DNA from: an uncultured Candidatus Saccharibacteria bacterium
GTDB taxonomy: Bacteria; Patescibacteriota; Saccharimonadia; Saccharimonadales; Saccharimonadaceae
Assembly: GCA_937990205.1 (NCBI GenBank)
Contig: CALKRO010000128.1
Span: forward strand, 1-5,942
DNA: 5,942 nt
Reading direction: 5' to 3'
The notes beneath the pieces are model-generated. The model was given only the letters and a program-made list of their open reading frames with translations. It was not told where the DNA came from and searched no databases. Position 1 is the stretch's first letter; each line of letters opens with the position of its first letter. Positions 1 through 5,715 of this stretch are shown here, piece after piece. The position numbers were made by a program, and so were the translations under genes.

Positions 1-346
1 TATCATAGAGTTGATCAGAGGTAGGATGTTTACAGGCGGCCGCATCAGCAAGTACATAAGTTTCATTTTCACGTTCCAGGATGAAACTAGCGGAAAAAGT
101 CGGTTTCAAGAGATTACGCGGATTCTTCACCCCGATAAGATCACGACAAGCCAAAATTACGTCACGTGAAGAGTAGTCGATACCAGCAATCAGAGAATCG
201 GCCAGCTGATTTTTCACCGCAAGACAGGCGTGCTCGAGAGAATCAGCACCGACTAGTTCAAAATCGGGAAATTTTTCGCGAGCTTTTTCGATGGCAGATT
301 TAATAATGGGATTTTCTAATTCGGGGAAGACGATGCGTGTTTTCAT
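1..346 (-). CDS. pta: Phosphate acetyl/butyryltransferase family protein, N-terminal part (runs off the window)
   Basis: The first 115 residues are present; the gene continues past position 1. The family interconverts acetyl-CoA plus phosphate and acetyl phosphate plus CoA in the cytoplasm, usually with acetate kinase to make ATP. Visible family marks are the start RIVFPE (residues 4-9), ADSLIAG followed by DYSSRDV (about 49-63), FSASFIL (84-90) and ADAAACKHPTSDQL (100-113), which matches the usual ADxxxNxxPTAEQLA segment. In typical members of about 330 residues that segment lies near residue 160, so about 50-60 residues are missing between the first strand (FELVG, 29-33) and ADSLIAG. The start is fixed: an in-frame TAG lies at 350-352, two codons upstream. 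No Shine-Dalgarno sequence is visible, and a TATAAT box sits 6 nt before the ATG. The acetyl versus butyryl substrate cannot be decided from this part, and the C-terminal catalytic residues are outside the window. Confidence 0.8.
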   Translation of the reverse strand, partial: MKTRIVFPELENPIIKSAIEKAREKFPDFELVGADSLEHACLAVKNQLADSLIAGIDYSSRDVILACRDLIGVKNPRNLLKPTFSASFILERENETYVLADAAACKHPTSDQLYD

Positions 347-352
347 GTTCTA

Positions 353-358
353 ATTATA
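353..358 (-). promoter_or_regulatory. -10 box placed for a leaderless pta mRNA
   Basis: The minus strand reads TATAAT at 358-353, then TAGAAC, then ATG at 346. Six bases between a -10 box and the ATG put the predicted transcription start on the A of the start codon, giving an mRNA with no 5' leader. A purine-rich ribosome binding site is also absent. No good -35 lies 16-18 bp upstream, because that interval falls inside the preceding terminator stem, and there is no TG extension. The promoter therefore rests on the perfect -10 hexamer and its position. Confidence 0.5.
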
Positions 359-369
359 ACGAAGAAATG

Positions 370-398
370 AAAAAAGAGGCTAAAACTTAGCCTCTTTT
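370..398 (-). terminator. Intrinsic terminator of the coiled-coil gene
   Basis: A perfect 12-bp inverted repeat (arms 372-383 and 387-398, AAAAGAGGCTAA and TTAGCCTCTTTT) encloses a 3-nt loop at 384-386. On the minus strand the stem ends in a run of six T at 375-370, the layout of a rho-independent terminator. It lies 39 nt after the TAA of the 235-aa gene and just ahead of the pta promoter, so it isolates the two units. The + strand also has TTTT at the stem end, but no + strand gene is nearby. Confidence 0.9.
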
Positions 399-437
399 AG
401 AAGTTACATGATACTTAATTTTGTCATTTTGAAATTT

Positions 438-1145
438 TTAGCCGACATTGCAGCTAGGTTCGCGGCGGTAGGACACATCATAGTCATCCTCATTTTTAAT
501 GGCGGTGATATGACCGTGATTTACTCCGTCTGGATGCCATTGACCACCGTAATAGAGGTCAATTCGGCCCTGCCTAGATACCAGCTTAAAGTCGCTACTC
601 GTGGGTACTCCCATCAGATGGAGCAACTTATCGAGATAAGACTTAATCCTAATATCTTCCGAGGAAGTTAGGCTTTCGATGAAGCTTTTCTTCTTCTGAT
701 AGATAGCGTCTTTCTCGCTATATTCCTCCTTTCGTTGGGAAAAGATTTTTTCCCAAGTAATTTTTTCTTGCTTAGTCTCCTCAAACTCATCCCTAATCCT
801 GCAGAGTTGGGGGTGTAGCTTGGGGTTGTAATAAGCATTCTTCTCGCTGATCAGCTGATTTTTTTTCTTGATAAGATCAAGATGTTCCTTTTTTAGATCC
901 TGATTAGCTGGGTCCTGTTTTTGAGATTCGAAATTCTGTTGGATCTGAGTGATAATTTGCCCGGTTTCATCGTAAAGCTTTGCAACTTCATCTCCGCCAA
1001 AATCGCTCATCATTTTCCTTAGTTTTTCGATCTCGGTGTTAGCTTCCTTACACTTCTTCTCGGCTTCGTCCATCAATCTTTTCGCAGATTTGACTTCCTG
1101 AAGCAGAGCATCAAGCTCGATTTTCTCTTCCGCTAGAGATTTCAT
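438..1145 (-). CDS. Unrecognised coiled-coil protein with a His/Gly-rich C-terminal motif
   Basis: I do not recognise this 235-residue protein. Residues 1-48 and about 60-160 are rich in Lys, Glu, Gln and Leu, with heptad-like spacing typical of long coiled coils; a GG pair at 50-51 and an NPKLHP segment at 107-112 break the helices. From about 165 the composition changes to a compact domain: IKSYLDKLLHLMGV, then RIDLYYGGQWHPDGVNHGHI (194-213), then YDVSYRREP (222-230). Three histidines (204, 210, 212) and the Gly-rich turn suggest a small beta fold, possibly metal- or ligand-binding; that is inference. No signal peptide or membrane segment is seen, so it is probably cytoplasmic. The start is well supported by a strong Shine-Dalgarno sequence, GGAGGTG at 1151-1157. 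It has its own promoter and terminator, so it need not belong to the glycan pathway upstream. Confidence 0.85.
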   Translation of the reverse strand: MKSLAEEKIELDALLQEVKSAKRLMDEAEKKCKEANTEIEKLRKMMSDFGGDEVAKLYDETGQIITQIQQNFESQKQDPANQDLKKEHLDLIKKKNQLISEKNAYYNPKLHPQLCRIRDEFEETKQEKITWEKIFSQRKEEYSEKDAIYQKKKSFIESLTSSEDIRIKSYLDKLLHLMGVPTSSDFKLVSRQGRIDLYYGGQWHPDGVNHGHITAIKNEDDYDVSYRREPSCNVG

Positions 1146-1191
1146 GACTCCACCTCCCTTTCTTGCGAGTCAATAAGTAACAAATAAGCAT
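1111..1191 (-). CDS. Possible 26-codon upstream ORF / leader peptide
   Basis: An ATG at 1191-1189 is preceded by AAGGAG (1203-1198) with a 6-nt gap, an ideal bacterial ribosome binding site. It opens a 26-residue frame starting MLICYLLTRKKGRW and ending at TGA 1113-1111. The frame runs across the Shine-Dalgarno sequence of the 235-aa gene and overlaps that gene's first 35 nt in another frame. Translation of this ORF would therefore cover and unfold the downstream ribosome binding site. The peptide has no run of one amino acid like those in classical amino-acid attenuators. The SD and ATG are seen directly; a regulatory or coupling role is inference, and chance is possible at this length. Confidence 0.45.
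   Translation of the reverse strand: MLICYLLTRKKGRWSHEISSGRENRA
1145..1172 (-). promoter_or_regulatory. Ribosome binding site displayed in a hairpin loop
   Basis: TGACTC at 1172-1167 pairs perfectly with GAGTCA at 1150-1145, and the last A of the second arm is the A of the start codon of the 235-aa gene. The 16-nt loop holds GAAAGGGAGGTG, which contains GGAGGTG, a near-consensus Shine-Dalgarno sequence ending 5 nt before the ATG. The strong SD decides the start of the gene. The 6-bp stem with a large loop is of modest stability, so the structural role is tentative. Confidence 0.6.
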
Positions 1192-1207
1192 ATAAAACTC
1201 CTTAAAG

Positions 1208-1225
1208 AACTAGCCGTAGCTAATT
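1208..1225 (-). promoter_or_regulatory. Leader hairpin with cUACGg tetraloop
   Basis: On the minus strand AATTAGC and GCTAGTT form a 7-bp stem (one T-G wobble) around TACG. In RNA this is a C(UACG)G loop, a member of the unusually stable UNCG tetraloops. It sits about 15 nt after the predicted transcription start and 4 nt before the AAGGAG of the upstream ORF. No long T-run follows, so it is not a convincing terminator; transcript stabilisation or a part in leader control are possible. Confidence 0.5.
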
Positions 1226-1246
1226 TGTCACTAGAGTAACACAGGT

Positions 1247-1274
1247 ATTATATCATATTTTTATAAAAATTCAA
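1247..1274 (-). promoter_or_regulatory. Extended -10 promoter for the coiled-coil gene
   Basis: TATAAT at 1252-1247 is preceded by TG at 1255-1254, giving the extended -10 form TGATATAAT. A weaker -35-like TTGAAT lies at 1274-1269 with a 16-bp spacer, inside the last codons of the upstream membrane-protein gene. The predicted start near 1240 gives a 5' leader of about 95 nt before the ATG at 1145. That leader holds the tetraloop hairpin, the upstream ORF and the ribosome-binding-site hairpin. Confidence 0.7.
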
Positions 1275-2862
1275 AATTTTTGGCAAAAAGTGCTGAGTAG
1301 AGGACGGGAACTAAGTAAATATGCAAGGCATTCGGAAGGCCCGAGAAGAAACAAACCGAGGCGGCATAGGCCAAAATCAGAGAGGCAAAATAGAGTTTGG
1401 CTGGAGCAATACTAGAGATTAAGCTGGTGAAGTTGGATTTTTTCATGGATTGCTTGGAAGATTGACTAGAGGATGGCTTTACAAGTTTTTGGCGAGAATA
1501 ACAGAGATAAAATACGCAAGTACCACTACAGAAAATAATCAAGATACCGATAAAACCGGTCTCGACTAGGATAGCGACATATTGGTTTTGAGTAATTTCT
1601 TTAGTGGAGCCAAGTTCCGGAAATGCTTGATAGAAGGCAACACCAGAGGAGCCGAGGCCAGAGCCGAAGAAAAATTGTCCTGGGTGGCTAAGGGCGAGTT
1701 GCAGGCCCATTTTCGAGAGCTTGACACGAATATCGGTTGATTCTGTAATATAGCCGTCAAAGAGCGGGGCATCTGAGATAGGATTAGCACTAGTATTAGT
1801 ACTTGCATTAGTATTAGTATTATCGTTAGGTGAGAGATTAGACGATTCATTAGAGGTGGTTGAAGGATTTTTAGCTTCGGGAAGAGGAATCTTGATGCGG
1901 CCGAGCGTCATCTGACTAAGGGAACGACTAACTCCACCGAGAAAAGTATCAGAGGTGGGACCGAATTCCGACATTAAACCTTGAATAAGCGTGACAAAAA
2001 CTAGAGGAAGTAAGATTAGTGAGATGATCTTCGAGGCGGCAAGAAGCTTCTTTTTGGTGTGAAATATTTCATAAAGAAAAATCACTGCGATAGCCAGGAA
2101 GAAGGAGTAAGTTGCGCCCCTTGAAAAAATTAAGAAAAGTGTTGAAATAATAAAGCCAGCCAAAGCGAGATAGAGAATTTTAGACTTGCGAGTTTGGTGG
2201 GTTTTCGGATGAATTACTCGAAAGACCAGAAAGATAGCTGGGGCAAGTAAGAGATTACCCATAAACTGCGGTTCAATAGCAAAACCATTGGGGTGAGGAA
2301 AGCCAAAAGAGAGATTAGTGCAACCAAGACAGAGTAAAATTCGATCGCCCGGAATATTAAGGGTATTTAAAATAGCTTGTAGCCAACAAAAACCGGAAGC
2401 TAAGGTGGCGCCCAAAAGAAAGGGTTTTTCGAGTGAGAGGGGTGTCTTTTTTAATATAATATTTTTATAAAAAGTCAAGAGGGAAAGATAGAGACACCAG
2501 ATAATGCCAGCGGTCATAAGGCCGCGAAATTTATTGGAACTCCAGAGGAGAGTAAGCGAAAAGTAGAGTGGAATACTACTCAAAATCAAAGAAATCTGCA
2601 CGGGGACTTTAGTGAGTGGAGTTTTTTTCGTAATGAGATTACAGAGGTCAGCGAAAAAAATCGGCAACGATAAAACACCCATCAAAAGTAGCCACAACAG
2701 AGGTAGGGAAAATTCATAATTGGAGGATTCGGTAGAAAAAAGTGGGATAACTGGGTAGTAGGAAAAGAAAAGAACGATGGGAAGCACCCAGAAAAAACCG
2801 CGGTGAAGAGGGAGGAGTTTTTGATTTAAGTCTTCAAGTTTGGTTTGGAGGTTTTTTAACAT
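1261..2862 (-). CDS. O-antigen ligase/polymerase-like polytopic membrane protein (Wzy/WaaL family)
   Basis: This 533-residue protein has roughly eleven or twelve hydrophobic segments, starting near residue 22 and ending near 526. Family marks are FSRGATYS (246-253), the segment PHPNGFAIEPQFMGNLL (189-205), and the late periplasmic signature FFFGSGLG (397-404) followed by QNQYVAILVETGFIGIL (425-441). Members either polymerise polyprenyl-linked repeat units or transfer the finished glycan to an acceptor on the outer face of the membrane. The His common just before the late Asn of this family reads Gln here (residue 425). The large outer loop (about 297-395) carries a Ser/Thr/Asn-rich stretch (333-363) built on a hexanucleotide repeat. 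The ATG has a weak SD (AGGT, 2872-2869) 6 nt upstream. It is the last gene of the operon, 23 nt after the GT4 gene. Polymerase versus ligase cannot be decided from sequence alone. Confidence 0.8.
   Translation of the reverse strand: MLKNLQTKLEDLNQKLLPLHRGFFWVLPIVLFFSYYPVIPLFSTESSNYEFSLPLLWLLLMGVLSLPIFFADLCNLITKKTPLTKVPVQISLILSSIPLYFSLTLLWSSNKFRGLMTAGIIWCLYLSLLTFYKNIILKKTPLSLEKPFLLGATLASGFCWLQAILNTLNIPGDRILLCLGCTNLSFGFPHPNGFAIEPQFMGNLLLAPAIFLVFRVIHPKTHQTRKSKILYLALAGFIISTLFLIFSRGATYSFFLAIAVIFLYEIFHTKKKLLAASKIISLILLPLVFVTLIQGLMSEFGPTSDTFLGGVSRSLSQMTLGRIKIPLPEAKNPSTTSNESSNLSPNDNTNTNASTNTSANPISDAPLFDGYITESTDIRVKLSKMGLQLALSHPGQFFFGSGLGSSGVAFYQAFPELGSTKEITQNQYVAILVETGFIGILIIFCSGTCVFYLCYSRQKLVKPSSSQSSKQSMKKSNFTSLISSIAPAKLYFASLILAYAASVCFFSGLPNALHIYLVPVLYSALFAKNFEFL
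1785..1826 (-). repeat. Degenerate hexanucleotide tandem repeat in the outer-loop coding region
   Basis: Seven consecutive hexamers follow the pattern TAGTAT on the + strand: TAGCAC, TAGTAT, TAGTAC, TTGCAT, TAGTAT, TAGTAT and TATCGT. In the gene they encode alternating Thr/Ser and Asn (DNTNTNASTNTSAN), so a change in copy number would lengthen or shorten the loop without shifting the frame. The stretch lies in the predicted extracytoplasmic loop of the Wzy/WaaL-like protein. Confidence 0.75.
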
Positions 2863-2885
2863 TGTTTTACCTGTGGGTTAAGGTT

Positions 2886-4262
2886 TTATTTTGGTTCTTT
2901 TGGCGTTTTTTGGACCTTTTCGACAAATTGACGGATTTTGCGGTGAAAATTCTCAGTACTAAACTTGGTAGCCGTAGTAGAAATTTCCTGAGGTGAAAGA
3001 AAAGAATTTGCGGATTTTGCTTTGAAATTTTTCAAGGTTTGAACAAGGGAATCGACGGATTGATCTTCAAAGAAGAGGCCGTTTTTGCCATTCTGAATGT
3101 AATCCATGGCGCCACCTTGCTTCAAAGCAATGACCGGACAGCCAGAAGCCAGAGCCTCGACTGGAGCAATACCGAAAGGTTCATTAGACGGAAAAACGAA
3201 GGCCTTGGCGTATTTAACAAATTCCTTGAGATCAGATTGAGGTAAAACATCGAAGAAGACCACATACTTCGAGCCGGCAGCTTGATTAACCAGTGATTCA
3301 TGAGCCGCACCATTACCGATGAGAACTAAATTAAGCTGAAGTTTTTTGCAAGCGGCAATAATTAAATCTAGACGTTTCCAATTGACTTGACGAGAAAAAT
3401 TCAAATAAAAGCCTTCAGCGAGGAATCTTTCTGGAAGTTTTTGTAAAATTTCTGGGAGTTCCCTAGCGGATTTTTCAGAGATAATTTGACTTTTATTATG
3501 TTTTATGTTGTTTTCTGCTTTTAGCTTCGTTTGCTTTTTCTTTGAATTATGTTGTGATAATATTTGACAATTTGATTGAATTATTTCACGATATGGAGCG
3601 ACAGACTGGAAGTTTTCCACAGCCACAGGTGGATAAATAATCGTGCTTTCCCTTTCGTAAAATTGTTTGATTTCCTGCTGGGCAAAATCTGAGATGGTTA
3701 AATAATAATCTGGGCGAGCCGCAGACTCAAGGTCTTTTTTGCGTAGATTTTTCACCATCAAGCGAAAAACTGGACGAACCAGAAAATTCAATTTGCCGAA
3801 ACCAGGGTCCTCGAGGTATTCCCTGTATTTTCCCCAATAGTACTGGGTCGGGACATGGCAATAACAGATATGAGCGCCGGGTTTAGTTTTAACGAACTTA
3901 GCATCGCAACCAGAGACCGAAATAACCAAATCATAGGCGGTGAGGTCAAGATGCTTAAAATAACTCTGACGTAAGGGAGCGATAAATTTTCGAATGCAAG
4001 CTGGTAGGAGATTCAACCAACCGGTTTTAACTTCTGCATCGAGAAACCAATTGATTCCCTTTGGACGATATTGAGAGGTATAAATTGGGGCATCTGGATA
4101 AATGCGGTGTAATTCCCTTAAAACCTGCTCAGCACCACCGACCACCGTGAGCCAATCACAGACTAGGGCGATTTTTGGATCGCCGGTTTTCAACTTAGCG
4201 GCTTTTGTATTGGTGGTTTTAGATTCAGCCATTTTTGACTTGGTGGTTTTAGATTCAGCCAT
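2886..4262 (-). CDS. GT4-family glycosyltransferase
   Basis: A cytoplasmic, retaining-type GT-B glycosyltransferase that would add a sugar from a nucleotide donor to the lipid-linked acceptor made by the upstream gene; donor and acceptor are not predictable. The N-terminal lobe starts IALVCDWLTVVGGAEQVL (31-48), the glycine-rich acceptor-side motif of this family, with CYCHVPTQYYW at 133-143. The C-terminal lobe has NFSRQVNWKRLDLII (288-302) and the EX7E motif from E361 to E369, in PSNEPFGIAPVEALASGCPV, followed by GLFFED. At 458 residues it is longer than usual for two reasons: a duplicated Lys/Thr-rich N-terminus (1-29) and a Lys/Asn/Gln-rich insert (about 222-280) in the linker between lobes. 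The start at 4262 directly follows the TAA of the upstream gene and has AAGGGTG (4277-4271) 8 nt upstream. The alternative ATG at 4232 has no SD. Confidence 0.85.
   Translation of the reverse strand: MAESKTTKSKMAESKTTNTKAAKLKTGDPKIALVCDWLTVVGGAEQVLRELHRIYPDAPIYTSQYRPKGINWFLDAEVKTGWLNLLPACIRKFIAPLRQSYFKHLDLTAYDLVISVSGCDAKFVKTKPGAHICYCHVPTQYYWGKYREYLEDPGFGKLNFLVRPVFRLMVKNLRKKDLESAARPDYYLTISDFAQQEIKQFYERESTIIYPPVAVENFQSVAPYREIIQSNCQILSQHNSKKKQTKLKAENNIKHNKSQIISEKSARELPEILQKLPERFLAEGFYLNFSRQVNWKRLDLIIAACKKLQLNLVLIGNGAAHESLVNQAAGSKYVVFFDVLPQSDLKEFVKYAKAFVFPSNEPFGIAPVEALASGCPVIALKQGGAMDYIQNGKNGLFFEDQSVDSLVQTLKNFKAKSANSFLSPQEISTTATKFSTENFHRKIRQFVEKVQKTPKEPK
4203..4262 (-). repeat. 30-bp tandem duplication at the start of the GT4 gene
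   Basis: Two adjacent 30-bp units (4203-4232 and 4233-4262) are identical over 25 bp of the core (TTGG at 4210 matching TTGG at 4240) and differ at only a few positions elsewhere. They encode MAESKTTNTK and MAESKTTKSK, so the start codon itself is duplicated in frame. The near-identity suggests a recent duplication by replication slippage. Confidence 0.9.
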
Positions 4263-5708
4263 TTATTTGGCACCCTTTTGAAAGATCACGGCGCGAATGG
4301 TTTGAAGCATAATCTGTAAATCGAAGAGTACCGACCAGTTTTGGATGTAATAAAGGTCAAGAGAGCGTCTTTCATCAAAACTAATATCACGACGACCAGA
4401 AACTTGGGCTAGACCAGTGAGACCAGATTTGACTGTAAGAAGAAGTGAGCGGTCACCATAATTACGCAATTCCCCTGGCACTAGGGCGCGTGGACCGACA
4501 AGAGAGATATCACCGCGTAAAACATTAAACAATTGAGGTAATTCATCGAGTGAGGTGGCGCGCAAGAATTTACCGATGCGCGTGATGCGAGGATCGCTGG
4601 CTAAGAAATCACCATTTTTGCGATATTGATGTGAGAGCTCAGCGGCGGAAGGGATCTTCCCTTCTTTCTCCATTTTGGCAAAGGCTTCTTCTGGAGTCAT
4701 GCCAGAGTAGGCGGTTTTCATACTGCGGAATTTGAGAATCTTGAATTTGCGATTGTATTGGGTGAGGCGATATTCACTGTAAATGGTTTTCGATTTCGGA
4801 TCGGAAATTTTGATACAAAGCCAAATAATTAGCATGGGAATAAAGGCTAAAATAATACCGATAAGGCTAAAAATAATATCCATAAAGCGCTTAATAATGC
4901 GGGCGTTACCCACGAGTGGCGTAACCTTAACTAAAATGGCTGGCGTACTACCAATAAGCTCAAGCTGACCCATATGCTGAGAAAGTGCAGCTTCAGATGG
5001 AATGAAATAATAGAGGAGATGATGATTGATCGACTGGCGGTAAACGTACTCAGTCTGACGTTCATCGGTTTGAAAAATCACATCAACTGTCTGATCTTTC
5101 AAAGCGTCCTTCAGAGAAGAATATTGGAAATGACGGAATTCTTTTGGAATATATTTACTGCCAGCTACTACGCCAACCAAACGGTAACCATCTTCAGGAT
5201 AGGCGAGAATTTGATTAATTAGGTAGGTGGTATTTTTTGAATTACCGACGATAATAGCCCGCTTGATACCGATTTTTTGCAACATAAAACGTTTGCGGAA
5301 GAATTTTAAAATTATTCGCATAAAGAGGAGTGAAATGAAGCAAGTAAAGACGGCATAAACCGCAATTAAACGGACAGGAAAGAGATTTTCTTGAATAAAA
5401 AAATCTAAGGTGATAATGCCCATGATGCCAACCACCGAGGCAACAAAGAGGCGATAGAGTTCGCCCCACCTGGATTTGGCAAAGATTACATCTTTACGAT
5501 AAAGTCCCATAATGAAGAGCATAATAATCCAAAGCGGAACCAAGAAGACGAGCGGCAAAATAAATTCCATAGAAGTAAGTTCAAAATAATACGGGCGAGT
5601 GTCGAGCTTAGTGCGAATCATGTAGGCAAAAGCAAAAGAAGCGATGATCGCAATAATATCGCCTAAGATGAGAAATAAACGAAAAATAAAATCGGAATTT
5701 TTCTTCAT
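4263..5708 (-). CDS. Polyprenyl-phosphate sugar-1-phosphate transferase (WbaP/exopolysaccharide type)
   Basis: A membrane phosphoglycosyl transferase that moves a sugar-1-phosphate from a nucleotide sugar to polyprenyl phosphate, the first committed step of surface glycan assembly. Its 481 residues follow the large-family plan: four N-terminal membrane segments (about 8-28, 50-69, 88-104, 111-133), a Rossmann-like domain beginning RAIIVGNS (150-157), a re-entrant membrane helix after KRFMD (273-298), and the C-terminal catalytic domain. That domain shows FKILKFRSM (322-330), DPRITRIGKFLR (372-383), the catalytic Asp-Glu pair D388-E389 in SLDELPQLFNVLRGD, SLVGPRAL (402-409) and SGLTGLAQVSGRRDISF (428-444). 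The usual QxRxG before FxxxKFRSM reads EYRLTQ, and an insert of about 35 residues follows RSM, with EEAF and QYRKNGD. It heads the operon. There is no SD, and a -10 box lies 7 nt before the ATG. The sugar specificity cannot be read from sequence. Confidence 0.92.
   Translation of the reverse strand: MKKNSDFIFRLFLILGDIIAIIASFAFAYMIRTKLDTRPYYFELTSMEFILPLVFLVPLWIIMLFIMGLYRKDVIFAKSRWGELYRLFVASVVGIMGIITLDFFIQENLFPVRLIAVYAVFTCFISLLFMRIILKFFRKRFMLQKIGIKRAIIVGNSKNTTYLINQILAYPEDGYRLVGVVAGSKYIPKEFRHFQYSSLKDALKDQTVDVIFQTDERQTEYVYRQSINHHLLYYFIPSEAALSQHMGQLELIGSTPAILVKVTPLVGNARIIKRFMDIIFSLIGIILAFIPMLIIWLCIKISDPKSKTIYSEYRLTQYNRKFKILKFRSMKTAYSGMTPEEAFAKMEKEGKIPSAAELSHQYRKNGDFLASDPRITRIGKFLRATSLDELPQLFNVLRGDISLVGPRALVPGELRNYGDRSLLLTVKSGLTGLAQVSGRRDISFDERRSLDLYYIQNWSVLFDLQIMLQTIRAVIFQKGAK
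4271..4277 (-). promoter_or_regulatory. Ribosome binding site of the GT4 gene, inside the upstream gene's end
   Basis: The minus strand reads AAGGGTG at 4277-4271, 8 nt before the ATG at 4262. It lies in the last codons (Lys-Gly-Ala) of the phosphoglycosyl transferase, whose TAA (4265-4263) abuts this ATG. The match favours the first of the two duplicated ATGs as the start and suggests translational coupling. Confidence 0.55.
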
Positions 5709-5715
5709 TAGTTTT

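Noticed and set aside
408..671. A + strand frame of 87 codons
   Set aside because: It lies wholly antisense to the C-terminal domain of the coiled-coil gene apart from its first 30 nt. It has no ribosome binding site and no recognisable protein features.
1146..1260. A possible terminator after the Wzy/WaaL-like gene
   Set aside because: The only clear stem (1208-1225) is not followed by a T-run and lies downstream of the new promoter, so I do not call it a terminator.
1566..1850. A minus-strand frame of 94 codons inside the Wzy/WaaL-like gene
   Set aside because: It is an out-of-frame shadow of a gene with clear family motifs, with its length helped by the hexanucleotide repeat.
3039..3313. 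Two frames (+ 3039-3245 and - 3122-3313) within the GT4 gene
   Set aside because: Both overlap the conserved C-terminal lobe that contains the EX7E motif; that reading frame is clearly the real one.
3564..3592. A perfect TTGACA on the + strand at 3564-3569
   Set aside because: No acceptable -10 box follows at 16-18 bp, no + strand gene lies downstream, and the spot is in the AT-rich insert of the GT4 gene where chance matches are likely.
4783..5469. Three frames (+ 4783-4968, + 4974-5222, - 5242-5469) inside the phosphoglycosyl transferase gene
   Set aside because: All are contained in a gene with complete family motifs and show no features of their own.
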